From Bordetella parapertussis (lineage in GTDB: Bacteria > Pseudomonadota > Gammaproteobacteria > Burkholderiales > SG8-41), in assembly GCA_945870465.1 (NCBI GenBank), contig CAMBSS010000027.1:1-32245 (forward strand): a DNA stretch of 32,245 nucleotides, read 5' to 3'. A program made the translations under genes and the position numbers. The number at the start of each line of letters is the position of its first letter. Position 1 is the stretch's first letter. Positions 23,827 through 32,101 of the stretch are shown here, piece after piece. A model generated the notes under the pieces. The model saw only the letters and a program-made list of their open reading frames with translations. It did not search any database and had not been told where the DNA came from.

Positions 23827-25044
23827 ATGTCAAACACCGACCAAGCCGTACGTCACAGCGGCGCGCGCCCCGAAGTCAACAAGAAACTGCCGCGCAAATT
23901 GCGCATGATGCTTTCGCTGGAGGATTTCGAAGCGCCAGCGCGCAGCTATCTGCCGCGGCCGATGTACGGCTATATATCCGGCGGCGCCGAAACCAATGCG
24001 TCGCTGCGCGCTAACCGCGCTGCATTCGACGACTATGCTTTCGTGCCGCGCGCGCTGGTGGACGTTTCCGGGCGCTCGACGAAAACGACGCTCTTCGGCC
24101 AGGAATACGCGGCGCCGTTCGGCTTCGCGCCGATGGGCGGCAGTTCGATGGCCGCCTACCAGGGCGATATCGTACTTGCGCGATCCGCGGCACAAGCCAA
24201 CATTCCAATGATCATGAGCGGCGCGTCGCTGTCGCGGCTCGAAGACGTGAAGCAGGCCGGGCGCACCGCGTGGTTCCAGGCCTACCTGCCGGGTGAAACC
24301 GGACCCATCACCGAACTCGTCGAACGCTGCGCGCGCGCCGGGTTCGAGACGCTCGTGCTCACGGTCGACGTGCCGGTCGGCGCCAACCGCGAGAACAACG
24401 TGCGCAGCGGTTTCAACCGCCCGCTGCGTCCGACCCCGCGTCTTGCGCTGGACAGCGCGCTGCATCCGCGCTGGTTTCTCGGCATGTTCATGCGCACGCT
24501 GCTCACGCAGGGCATGCCGCATTTCGAGAACATGGGGCCGCGCGTGCCGCTCATCACGCGCACCGGCGAGCGCGACAGCACTTCGCGCGATCAGTTATCG
24601 TGGACCCACGTCGAACTGATGCGCAAATTGTGGAAAGGCCGTCTCGTCATAAAAGGCATCCTCAACAAGGACGATGCCCGCATCGCGCGCGACAGCGGCG
24701 TCGACGGCGTCATCGTCTCCAACCACGGCGGGCGCCAGCTCGACGGCGCGACTGCCCCGCTGCGCGTGCTGCCCGGTATCGTCGACGCGGCGGGCAAGAT
24801 GACCGTCATGATGGACAGCGGTATACGCCGCGGCACCGATATCCTGAAAGCGCTGGCGCTAGGCGCGCAGTTCGTGTTCGTCGGCCGCCCGTTTCTTTAC
24901 GCCGCGGCACTGGGCGGCGATGTCGGCGTGCGCCATGCCATCAAGCTGCTGAAAGACGAAGTCGACCGCGACATGGCTCTGCTCGGCATCACCTCGCTCG
25001 CGCAAATGAAGCGCGAACTGCTGATGGAGTTAAAAAAACCGTGA
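23827..25044 (+). CDS. FMN-dependent alpha-hydroxyacid dehydrogenase/oxidase
   Basis: The 405-residue protein has the TIM-barrel of L-lactate dehydrogenase/glycolate oxidase enzymes: YISGGAETNASLRAN (about 49-63, FMN contacts), FAPMGGSSMA, MSGASLSRLEDV, WFQAYLP, LVLTVDVPV and RENNVRSG, KGILNKDDARIA (FMN Lys), SNHGGRQLDGA with the catalytic His and substrate Arg, and DSGIRRGTDILKALALGA (phosphate site). It oxidises an L-2-hydroxy acid to the 2-oxo acid, passing electrons to O2, a quinone or cytochrome. It has no leader. Start ATG 23827 lacks a strong ribosome site and may depend on the upstream gene. The two cytochromes c about 1.2 kb upstream could be related, but they are separated by a remnant gene and a repeat. 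Confidence 0.93.
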   Translation: MSNTDQAVRHSGARPEVNKKLPRKLRMMLSLEDFEAPARSYLPRPMYGYISGGAETNASLRANRAAFDDYAFVPRALVDVSGRSTKTTLFGQEYAAPFGFAPMGGSSMAAYQGDIVLARSAAQANIPMIMSGASLSRLEDVKQAGRTAWFQAYLPGETGPITELVERCARAGFETLVLTVDVPVGANRENNVRSGFNRPLRPTPRLALDSALHPRWFLGMFMRTLLTQGMPHFENMGPRVPLITRTGERDSTSRDQLSWTHVELMRKLWKGRLVIKGILNKDDARIARDSGVDGVIVSNHGGRQLDGATAPLRVLPGIVDAAGKMTVMMDSGIRRGTDILKALALGAQFVFVGRPFLYAAALGGDVGVRHAIKLLKDEVDRDMALLGITSLAQMKRELLMELKKP

Positions 25045-25140
25045 GGGCGTGAGATGGTGAGAAGCCGTGAGAGCGTGAGGGGGCGAATGCGTTAATGCGT
25101 TAGGAAGAATTTCCACCACTTCCGCTCTCGCGCCCTCACG
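25040..25140. repeat. Nested inverted repeat between the hydroxyacid oxidase gene and dinB
   Basis: cgtgagggcg (25040-25049) pairs with cgccctcacg (25131-25140), and an inner gagagcg (25069-25075) with cgctctc (25123-25129). Between the arms, gtgag-type pentamers recur (gtgagggc, gtgagatg, gtgagaag, gtgagagc). The 3' arm is followed by tttt, so it could act as a terminator for the oxidase gene, although the 81-nt span makes it a long hairpin. A repeat element or regulatory site for dinB are alternatives; no typical SOS box is recognised before dinB. Confidence 0.5.
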
Positions 25141-25167
25141 TTTTCATCCCCGCCCGGGCTTTCATCC

Positions 25168-26331
25168 ATGTCCCTCCGTTTCATCGCCCACCTCGACATG
25201 GACGCGTTCTACGCGTCGGTCGAGTTGCTGCGCTATCCCGAGTTGCGCGGCAAGCCTATTGTTATAGGCGGGCGGCGGCGCAACGCGCAGGATGCAGCGG
25301 GAACGACCGCGTTCCCCACGCTGCGCGATTACAAGGGCCGCGGCGTCATCACCACTGCGACGTATGAAGCGCGCGCGTTCGGCATTAATTCGGGCATGGG
25401 TTTGATGAAAGCCGCCAAGCTGGCACCCGATACACTACTGCTGCCGGCTGACTTCGACGAGTACCGCCGCTATTCGCGCATGTTCAAGGAAGCGGTGCGG
25501 GCGATTGCGCCGCAAGTCGAAGACCGCGGCATCGACGAGATTTACATTGACCTCACCGATCTCGTGATGTCGGACACCGCCGGCAAAGCTCTGGACCCGT
25601 GGTCGCGGGCGCGCGACATCGCGGCAACCATCCAGCAGGCGGTGCACGAAGCGACCGGACTGTCGTGTTCGATCGGCGTCACGCCGAACAAGCTGCTGTC
25701 GAAAATCGCGTCCGAACTCGACAAACCCGCGGGCCTCACCGTCCTGCGCGAATCCGATATCGCGGCGCGCATCTGGCCGCTGGCGGCGCGCAAGGTCAAC
25801 GGCATCGGCCCCAAAGCGAACACACGCCTCGAAGCATTGGGTATCAGCACGGTAGGCGAACTCGCGCAGACTGACCCCGCCCTGCTCATCACGCATTTCG
25901 GCAAAAGCTATGGCGCGTGGATGCATGAAGCCGCGCATGGGCGCGATGACCGCCAGGTGGTGACTTACAGCGAACCAAAATCGATCAGCCGCGAAACGAC
26001 TTTCGAAAACGATCTGCATGCCGTACGCGACCGCGAGCAGCTCTCTAAAATTTTTACCGACCTGTGCGTGAAGCTCGCCGGCGACCTGCAGCGCAAAGGT
26101 TATGTCGGCAAGACTATCGGATTGAAGCTGCGTTTCGACAATTTCAAGACCGTCACCCGCGACAGCACGATAGACGTGCCGACCCAGGACGCCAGAGCGA
26201 TACGCCGCACGGCAGGCGAATGTCTAAAACGTGTTCCGCTCGATCGGCGGATAAGGCTGCTCGGAGTGCGCGTTGGATCGTTGAGCAAGCCGGGGGAGAT
26301 ATCTGCTACCCGCGCGCCTACGTTGTTTTAG
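25168..26331 (+). CDS. dinB: DNA polymerase IV (Y-family translesion polymerase)
   Basis: The 387-residue protein has all Y-family marks. HLDMDAFYASVELL at about 8-21 carries the first metal Asp residues, and RGIDEIYIDLTDL at about 117-129 supplies the second acidic pair. SIGVTPNKLLSKIASELDKPAGL leads into the HhH thumb VNGIGPKANTRLEALGI, followed by a little-finger domain ending at the C-terminus. It performs error-prone bypass at lesions. An insertion of about 20 residues after IVIGG (RRRNAQDAAGTTAFPTLRD) relative to E. coli DinB occurs in betaproteobacterial homologues. ATG 25168 is the natural start. No LexA operator is recognised. Typical of chromosomal DinB and not obviously transferred. 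Confidence 0.94.
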   Translation: MSLRFIAHLDMDAFYASVELLRYPELRGKPIVIGGRRRNAQDAAGTTAFPTLRDYKGRGVITTATYEARAFGINSGMGLMKAAKLAPDTLLLPADFDEYRRYSRMFKEAVRAIAPQVEDRGIDEIYIDLTDLVMSDTAGKALDPWSRARDIAATIQQAVHEATGLSCSIGVTPNKLLSKIASELDKPAGLTVLRESDIAARIWPLAARKVNGIGPKANTRLEALGISTVGELAQTDPALLITHFGKSYGAWMHEAAHGRDDRQVVTYSEPKSISRETTFENDLHAVRDREQLSKIFTDLCVKLAGDLQRKGYVGKTIGLKLRFDNFKTVTRDSTIDVPTQDARAIRRTAGECLKRVPLDRRIRLLGVRVGSLSKPGEISATRAPTLF

Positions 26332-26536
26332 AAACTGTTCTCAGCCACAAATAATTGTGGCATTGCAAAACTTAACGCCGCAAACGCAAAACCGCAGCGA
26401 ATCAAACGGCGGCGCGGCTTTGATACAACAGAATGCATCAAACTGACGGATTTCGCCCATTTTGGTGCGGATTACTTCATTGGACGATGGCCGACTGCAA
26501 TATTCAGCCGGCATAACTTTTTAACAGAGACCCATA
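26332..26536. other. Intergenic region upstream of the barrel-protein remnant
   Basis: This 205-bp AT-richer segment lies between dinB and the short secreted ORF at 26537. A small hairpin, ccacaaataattgtgg (26347-26362: ccacaa/ttgtgg with a 4-nt loop), follows dinB; it lacks a clear T-run. No confident promoter is assigned. Confidence 0.35.
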
Positions 26537-26716
26537 ATGAAAACATTCATCAAATTAGCCGTCGCGCTGGTCGCCCTGACCGCGACTTCGGTATTCGCCC
26601 AACCGTATATCGGCGTCTCGGCCGGCCGCGTTGATCACAAACAGAACCGCGCCGACTGGCAGCCGATTGGCGGCGTCACTGCTTACAAAGACATCGACAC
26701 CGGCTTCAAGCCATAG
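26537..26716 (+). pseudogene. Truncated outer-membrane beta-barrel protein (59 aa, signal peptide retained)
   Basis: The frame encodes a clear leader, MKTFIKLAVALVALTATSVFA (residues 1-21), then QPYIGVSAGRVDHKQN, a typical first beta-strand of small OmpA/OmpW-like barrels, and YKDIDTGFKP before TAG at 26714. In full proteins the KDxDTGFK motif opens the second strand and continues into a FGGYRF-type segment; here it stops at once. What follows is unrelated and soon becomes the 3' end of the exonuclease gene on the other strand. So this looks like a 5' remnant of a barrel gene cut by deletion. A small secreted peptide is a less likely reading. Confidence 0.6.
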
Positions 26717-26783
26717 GCACCATCCCGATGTCATCGCCATACGCCAGCCAGATATCCCATGCAATTTAATATCGAAATTCGAA

Positions 26784-27389
26784 TTATCCCGCCACATGCC
26801 CGCGCAACAACCCATCCTTCTGAAACCTTAAATACAACTCCCGGCACACCCATGCGTCGGTCGCGGCGTAGGTGATTTGCGGTGCGGACAATTGCGGCGC
26901 GGCCCAGTTCGACGTCTTGATGCCCTTGGTGATGCGGATGCCCATGAAAATTCCGGCCAGGTTGCGCAGGCCGGTCTGCCCATAGCCGGCGTGCCGCGCG
27001 ATGATGCCGAGGTCGACGACGTTTTTGTCGGCAAATGGAAACACGTGCTTCAGCGTGCGCAGATCGTCGGCGACGGCCACGCCTGCTTTCACGGCGCCGG
27101 GCTTTTGCAGAAGTTCGGTCAGCAGCGGAAAACACTCCATGCGCCGCAACTGGAATATGTACACAGCTTGCGCCGTCGCAGCCTGGAACAGGCAAGGCGG
27201 GTAGCTCTCGCCTTTGCGGAACGCGGGGCGCGTTTCGGTATCGAAGCCGACAATGGGTTCTTGCGCGAGATCTTCCCGCGCACGCTCCAGCTCCTTGGGT
27301 GTAGTCACCAGGAAAATCTCGCCCTCGTACTTGCCTATGGGCAGTTCCATCATCGCTTCGCGGGATATGGCGTGTGCGGGTCCTCTCAT
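26784..27389 (-). CDS. RNase D-like 3'-5' exonuclease (DEDDy)
   Basis: From ATG 27389 the product has 201 residues. The three exonuclease motifs are visible: VGFDTETRPAF (Exo I, D-x-E), VKAGVAVADDLRTL (Exo II Asp) and TYAATDAWVCRELY (Exo III; the DEDDy Tyr position is altered to local AATDAW, with the Asp retained). Members trim RNA or DNA 3' ends; there is no HRDC domain, so it is the short cytoplasmic class and not full RNase D. Alternative starts are GTG 27419 and ATG 27353/27350; none has a strong ribosome site. The start follows the channel gene stop by 2 bp, indicating an operon with it. Confidence 0.85.
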   Translation of the reverse strand: MRGPAHAISREAMMELPIGKYEGEIFLVTTPKELERAREDLAQEPIVGFDTETRPAFRKGESYPPCLFQAATAQAVYIFQLRRMECFPLLTELLQKPGAVKAGVAVADDLRTLKHVFPFADKNVVDLGIIARHAGYGQTGLRNLAGIFMGIRITKGIKTSNWAAPQLSAPQITYAATDAWVCRELYLRFQKDGLLRGHVAG

Positions 27390-27391
27390 GG

Positions 27392-28321
27392 CTAGCGATA
27401 CATGATTTTCTTGGTCCACGATGCGATCAGCATGCCGAGCACCGTTATGCCGACGACACCTTCAATCACTGCCAGCGTGCGCGGCACCGCCGCGACCGGC
27501 ACGAGATCACCATAGCCTATGGTGAGGAAGGTGATGCCGCTGAAGTAGACGTGGGCCCAGAAACCGTTGCCAGGTATGCCGTCAAGCCAATACTGCAGCG
27601 CGCCAAAGAACAAAATGCCGACCGCCATCGCGAGCGTGATGCGGCGCGGCTTTTCACCGTAGCCCCACAGCGCGCTGAGAAAGACCGACACCAACCACGC
27701 GCGCAACGCTTCGATACGGGCGCCGAGAGTTTCGTGCTGGCCACCGAAAGCGTGACGATAAAGTTGGCGCCGCTCGTAGGTCTTCTCCATAAAAGTGAGT
27801 TCGCCGGCGTCGGCAAAGTGCCCCATCGACATCGCGTTGAGCTTCAGATTGCGGCACACCCGCGCCTGCACGTGGGGATTGGCATCGTCACGAAAACGCA
27901 CCGTCTGCAGCGTGATCTCGCATTCCCTGAACGACGCGAAATCCAGCCGGCAATCCTCGATGCTCGCATCGGAGAATTCGCTGCGCTCGAATTTCGCACT
28001 CACGATGTCGCATTGCTGGAACACCGTATCGCGCAAATAGCACTCGAAGAAATTGCCGTGACTGAGATTGCACTCGATGAACTGCGTACCCTTCAGGCCG
28101 ACGTCGCGCAGCGACGACCAACGCAGGTTCGCGTGACGAATGACCGCCCCATCGAGCTGGGTCTGCTCGATGCGGATACCGCGCAGGTCGAGATATGTCC
28201 TGCCATCGTGCTCCATGGACGGGACTTCGACTGCGGTCGGATGACCCTTGAGCGCACTGATCGCCCCAGCGGTCAATTCCGGCGTCCAGCGTGCGCGAAG
28301 TTGCTCGACACTATCTTGCAT
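27392..28321 (-). CDS. Pentapeptide-repeat potassium channel (ion channel, two-TM)
   Basis: From ATG 28321 (AAGGGAG upstream) the protein has 309 residues. Residues about 45-135 consist of pentapeptide repeats in A/C/S-x-[L/F]-x-x register (DLRGI, NLRWS, GLKGT, NLSHG, KFERS, DCRLD), predicted to form a right-handed quadrilateral beta-helix in the cytoplasm. The second half has TM1 (about 225-245, ITLAMAVGILFFGALQYW), a pore loop with the K+ filter TIGYGD at 267-272, and TM2 (LAVIEGVVGITVLGMLIASW). It should be an inner-membrane cation channel, with the repeat domain a possible gating or assembly module. It is downstream of a Bug gene (24 bp) and upstream of the exonuclease gene (2 bp). Confidence 0.9.
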   Translation of the reverse strand: MQDSVEQLRARWTPELTAGAISALKGHPTAVEVPSMEHDGRTYLDLRGIRIEQTQLDGAVIRHANLRWSSLRDVGLKGTQFIECNLSHGNFFECYLRDTVFQQCDIVSAKFERSEFSDASIEDCRLDFASFRECEITLQTVRFRDDANPHVQARVCRNLKLNAMSMGHFADAGELTFMEKTYERRQLYRHAFGGQHETLGARIEALRAWLVSVFLSALWGYGEKPRRITLAMAVGILFFGALQYWLDGIPGNGFWAHVYFSGITFLTIGYGDLVPVAAVPRTLAVIEGVVGITVLGMLIASWTKKIMYR

Positions 28322-28345
28322 GGTTGCTCCCTTCACGCCTGCTTT

Positions 28346-29452
28346 TCATTCGATTTTAAGGTTCAGCGTCCGGATGATACGTTCATTGCGCTGCGCTTCC
28401 GCACGTATATAGGCGTCGAAATCAGCCGGGCTCATGGTGGCGGGCAACATGCCCTGCCGTGCCATCTGGTCTTTTACCTCAGGCAGCTCGACCGCGCGCA
28501 GTATTTCCGCATTTAATTTTTCGATCAGAGGCTTGGGCGCCGTGCGCACCACCGCGCCGAACCAGTTCAGCGCCTCGAAGCCGGGGTAACCGGATTCGGC
28601 CACTGAAGGCACGTCGGGAAGGACGTTGTCGCGCACGAGGGAAGTCACGGCGATGCCGCGCAGGCGCCCAGCCAGGACTTGGGGCGCGCTTTCCACCACG
28701 TTCGAGACCAGCATGCTCGTATGTCCACCCATCGCGGCCGTAGTAGCCGGCGCCCCGCCATTGTAGGGTACGTTGACGATCTTTATGCCGACCGCTTCGC
28801 GAAACAATTCACCCGCGATTCTTTGCCCGCCGAGGATGCTGGCGGTGCCGAATGTAAGTTCGCCCGGCCGCGCGCGCGCAAGCGCTACGAGTTCTTTCAC
28901 CGACTTCACAGGCAGCGACGGATGGACCGCGATGACTATCGCGTTCGACACCACGCGCGTAACGCCGGCAAAATCCTTGAACGTGTCGTACGGCAGCTTG
29001 GGGCGCGCGAAGGGATTGATCGTAAAGCTCGGCGCAATGATCAACATGGTATGTCCGTCGGCTGGGGCGCGTGCCACGATTTCGGCGCCGATGGCGGTGT
29101 TCGCACCCGGCCGGTTCTCTACGATCACGCTTTGTCCAAACGCACGACTCAGCGGCTGTGACAGGGTCCGCGCAACAATATCTGCAGCGCCCCCTGGAGG
29201 GAAGGGAGCAATGATACGCAATGCACGATTCGGAAACGGCTCTGCGGGAACAGAAGCCTGCGCAAGTAACATGGGGGCCACGGCCGCATCGCGGACGCTC
29301 ACATCCCGCAAGCGGGAGCCCTGTTCACTGCTCACGTCCAGTCCCCTTTGTGGAAACGGCGCAATGATACGTACAGGGCGCGATGGAAATTCCTGCGCGA
29401 GAGCTGCGCACGAAAAGAGTGCAACAAGCGCAATGCTGAACAATTTTTTCAT
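28346..29452 (-). CDS. Bug/TctC substrate-binding protein with a duplicated N-terminal segment
   Basis: The 368-residue protein is about 45 residues longer than its paralogues. A good leader (KKLFSIALVALFSCAALAQ) is followed by EFPSRPVRIIAPFPQ (21-35), then a linker with a second leader-like end (RDAAVAPMLLAQASVPAEP, 54-72) and a second copy, FPNRALRIIAPFPPGG (73-88), which continues into the full Bug domain (ENRPGANTAIG, ADGHTM, NVPYNGGAPA). In the first copy the PPGG loop is lost. The DNA of the two copies shares gcaatgatacg. Start ATG 29452 has AAGGAGGG. It probably arose by fusion or internal duplication; export and folding should survive. It is first of three co-directional genes with the channel and exonuclease. 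Confidence 0.88.
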   Translation of the reverse strand: MKKLFSIALVALFSCAALAQEFPSRPVRIIAPFPQRGLDVSSEQGSRLRDVSVRDAAVAPMLLAQASVPAEPFPNRALRIIAPFPPGGAADIVARTLSQPLSRAFGQSVIVENRPGANTAIGAEIVARAPADGHTMLIIAPSFTINPFARPKLPYDTFKDFAGVTRVVSNAIVIAVHPSLPVKSVKELVALARARPGELTFGTASILGGQRIAGELFREAVGIKIVNVPYNGGAPATTAAMGGHTSMLVSNVVESAPQVLAGRLRGIAVTSLVRDNVLPDVPSVAESGYPGFEALNWFGAVVRTAPKPLIEKLNAEILRAVELPEVKDQMARQGMLPATMSPADFDAYIRAEAQRNERIIRTLNLKIE

Positions 29453-29483
29453 CCGCCCTCCTTTGTACTTTAATCGTGACTAC

Positions 29484-29800
29484 TCAGCCTGAGGCAGGGG
29501 ACGGATGGCATCCCATGAAAGCCAGGCGCAAGACCTCGAACAGATTATGCCCTTGCTTGTGCATGGTATCGAGATAGGAGCGGATGGTGCAGAAATTCTG
29601 CGCGCCGATGAGCGTGCGAAAGCAGCCGGAGATTTTCTGCTTCACCTTGGGCATACGGATGGCGCGCTCGCCCAGATTGTTGGTAAATGGCGCACGCAGG
29701 ACTGTCACGAAACGCAGCACCTCGGCAGTATGTTCGTGCAGACGGCGCAACAGATTGAAGGCCAAGGTTTGCTTGATCCTGCCGAGGCGCTTATGACGGC
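29484..29800 (-). mobile_element. IS66-family transposase remnant (C-terminal piece)
   Basis: The minus-strand frame encodes AVLRF-type helix EVLRFVTVLRAPFTNNLGER, then AIRMPKVKQKISGCFRTL, AQNFCTIRSYLDTMHKQGHN and LRLAFMG, which is the conserved C-terminal end of IS66 TnpC. The N-terminal and catalytic core are absent, as are the accessory orfs and any visible terminal inverted repeats, so it is a dead fragment. The frame starts at 29816 in unrelated codons. It lies between the compositional blocks of the Bug operon and the acyl-CoA synthetase. Confidence 0.85.
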
Positions 29801-29851
29801 ATCTTGGGTCGCTCATCGCGACAATCGATGCCTTAGAGGTGTCGAAAGAAC

Positions 29852-31987
29852 CTACAGTTTCCCTGACTTGATTATTAGCGCGTCAGCTGCCACGACCCCC
29901 CTCCCTTTGGGCAGGACGAACAGCGGATTCACGTCGATTTCCGTAATAGAGTTACCGTGGTCGACGATTAGCCATGAAAGCCTGTGTATGGCTTCAGCTA
30001 GCGCGTCGGTGTCGGCGAGCGAGCTTCCACGATAGCCCTCCAGTATCGCCCCGCCCCTGAGTTCGGCAATCATATTTCCTGCTTCGTCAACGCTGACCGG
30101 CGCAAACCGATGAACAACATCATTGAGTAACTCGGCAAATACGCCCCCAAGACCCAACATCACGTAAGGCCCGAAATCTATATCGTTTACTACACCCACA
30201 ATGACCTCAATACCTGAGACCATTTCCTGAATCGCAATGCCATCAATGCGAGCTGTCGGCAGGTATCGCACGGCCGAATCGTGCACAGCCTTTGCCTCAC
30301 GTTTCAGATCATCGAGCGTTTCGATACCGAGCTTGACTGCGCCAGCTTCTGTCTTGTGTCCAATGTCGCAAGAGACCACCTTGACCACTACCGGAAACGC
30401 AACAGGGCAAGCGGTCAGTGCTTCTATATCTGTTAGATTTAGAACAATCTCACGTGTCACGCAAATACCGTATTGCGAGAGGCATTGCTTGGACTGATGC
30501 TCGTTGAGAGCCCCCCCACCATTGCCTAGGTCAAGCGATTGCTCCGCTACCAAGCGAGAATAGTCCCCCTCAGGATTGCTATCGAACCGATGTTTCTTGA
30601 TCGCAAAGTCTGTGAATTGAACCGCGGCTCGCGCTGCGCGACCTGCATAGTTGCTGCACAGATGACCCGCGGCCTCTATCGACTCTCGGATCGCAGTATC
30701 TCGAGTGGGAATGGAAGCCCATAAGACATGGACAGGTTTATCGGTCCTGGCCGATGTTTCAATGAATTTCTCCGCCCACTCGGCCACCTGCGGCCCCGCT
30801 ACCGAACGCACCATATACTGATCAAATGCGGGATCATCAAGAATGATTTCGAGCATCTTGTGCTGTTCGCTGTAGTTCGCCATCTGATCAATTGGATTAC
30901 CCAGAGAAGCAAACGGGGCGCTTAACTTGAGCAGTTTTTCTTTCGAGTCTTCTGATAACTGAGGTAGCTCCAAGCCATTCCTCTCGCATTGCTCCGCCAT
31001 CATGACGCCCCAGCCACCCGACCCTGTTAGCACCCCAACTCGGCGCCCCTTTGGGTATTTAGCTGCAATAACCAGTCTCGCCACATCTGCGAGTTCGTCG
31101 AGGTCATTGACTTCGATATATCCACCTTCCTGGAAAGCTGTACGAAACAAAGCGTAATCAGCCGTAAGCCGACCGGTATGGGAACTTGCAGCGCGCCTAC
31201 TCGAGGCATCATTGCCAACCTTCAGTATCAATATCGGTTTGTTGACCCGCAGAGCATGCTGCCCCAGTGCCCGAATACGAGCGCCTTCTACGCTCGCTTC
31301 CATGTAGACCGCAAGCAGCTTAACTTCCTCGCGATCTAGGAACTCATGCGCAAAGTCAAACAGGCTAAGGTCGGTTTCATTCCCACAGGAGACGACATAA
31401 TTGCATCCCACACCATGGAAATTTGCAAAGGTCATCATAGATTGCCCAAACCCACCACTTTGAGAAATAATGGCCAACGGTCCAGGCCTCAGACTCTTGT
31501 CACTCACGCCGCCGCCGAAGGCAAGATAGGCATGGTTTATGAGGTTCATCACCCCGACGCAGTTTGGGCCAACCACCCGTACCCCGCTTCTAGCAATCGA
31601 TTCTCGCAATTCTTTTTCGAGCGTCGCGCCAGCCTCATTGGCCAGATCTATGAATCCGGATGTCAACACAACGGCAAAGGGAATCCCAGCCTCGCCACAC
31701 TGATCCAGCACTTGCGGAACGTGAGCAGCAGGCACAGCAATGACCGCAACATCAACAGTCCCAGGTAGATCACGGACATCCCGATAGGCGACAAGGCCCT
31801 GCACTTCGGTCCGGCTCGGATTAACAGGATAGAGCTTGCCCTCATAGCGACCAGCAATCATGTGCGCGAGTGGCTGCCCGCTGATCGAGTTTGGTTTGAT
31901 CGAGGCCCCGATCACGGCAACCCCGGAGGGATATAACAATCGCGTCAGGTCCGGCCACATCTGACCATATTTTTTAATTAAACTCAT
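29852..31987 (-). CDS. NDP-forming acyl-CoA synthetase (acetate--CoA ligase family)
   Basis: The 711-residue protein combines the two parts of ADP-forming acyl-CoA synthetases. The CoA-binding domain begins YPSGVAVIGASIKPNSISG (about 19-37), and SQSGGFGQSM at about 175-184 precedes the ligase-CoA domain; SSHTGRLTADYALF carries the phospho-His candidate. After the linker comes the ATP-grasp half (residues about 500-700) with FPVVVKVVSCDIGHKTEAGAV, GIEVIVG, FGPYVMLGLGGVFAEL and ITEIDVNPL. It converts a carboxylate plus CoA and ATP into acyl-CoA. The coding sequence looks lower in GC than most of the window. It is 114 bp downstream of a CaiB/BaiF gene on the same strand; together they would activate and transfer CoA to the same acid. 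Confidence 0.92.
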   Translation of the reverse strand: MSLIKKYGQMWPDLTRLLYPSGVAVIGASIKPNSISGQPLAHMIAGRYEGKLYPVNPSRTEVQGLVAYRDVRDLPGTVDVAVIAVPAAHVPQVLDQCGEAGIPFAVVLTSGFIDLANEAGATLEKELRESIARSGVRVVGPNCVGVMNLINHAYLAFGGGVSDKSLRPGPLAIISQSGGFGQSMMTFANFHGVGCNYVVSCGNETDLSLFDFAHEFLDREEVKLLAVYMEASVEGARIRALGQHALRVNKPILILKVGNDASSRRAASSHTGRLTADYALFRTAFQEGGYIEVNDLDELADVARLVIAAKYPKGRRVGVLTGSGGWGVMMAEQCERNGLELPQLSEDSKEKLLKLSAPFASLGNPIDQMANYSEQHKMLEIILDDPAFDQYMVRSVAGPQVAEWAEKFIETSARTDKPVHVLWASIPTRDTAIRESIEAAGHLCSNYAGRAARAAVQFTDFAIKKHRFDSNPEGDYSRLVAEQSLDLGNGGGALNEHQSKQCLSQYGICVTREIVLNLTDIEALTACPVAFPVVVKVVSCDIGHKTEAGAVKLGIETLDDLKREAKAVHDSAVRYLPTARIDGIAIQEMVSGIEVIVGVVNDIDFGPYVMLGLGGVFAELLNDVVHRFAPVSVDEAGNMIAELRGGAILEGYRGSSLADTDALAEAIHRLSWLIVDHGNSITEIDVNPLFVLPKGRGVVAADALIIKSGKL

Positions 31988-32101
31988 TGGTGGTAACCAC
32001 GCAAAAATATGACACTACCAAGAAGCCCATCAAGCATATGAGCAGTTTAAAGTGCTGCTCGACATACCAACCGTCATTTTAGAATTTGGTGATTGGCAGC
32101 A

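Noticed and set aside
27374..28516. 380-codon plus-strand frame opposite the channel gene
   Set aside because: Shadow of the pentapeptide repeats; the minus strand has TIGYGD, two TM helices and a ribosome site.
29304..29317. Target-site or IS end inside the Bug gene linker
   Set aside because: Only a 6-bp palindrome; no duplication or terminal repeat typical of an insertion sequence could be seen.
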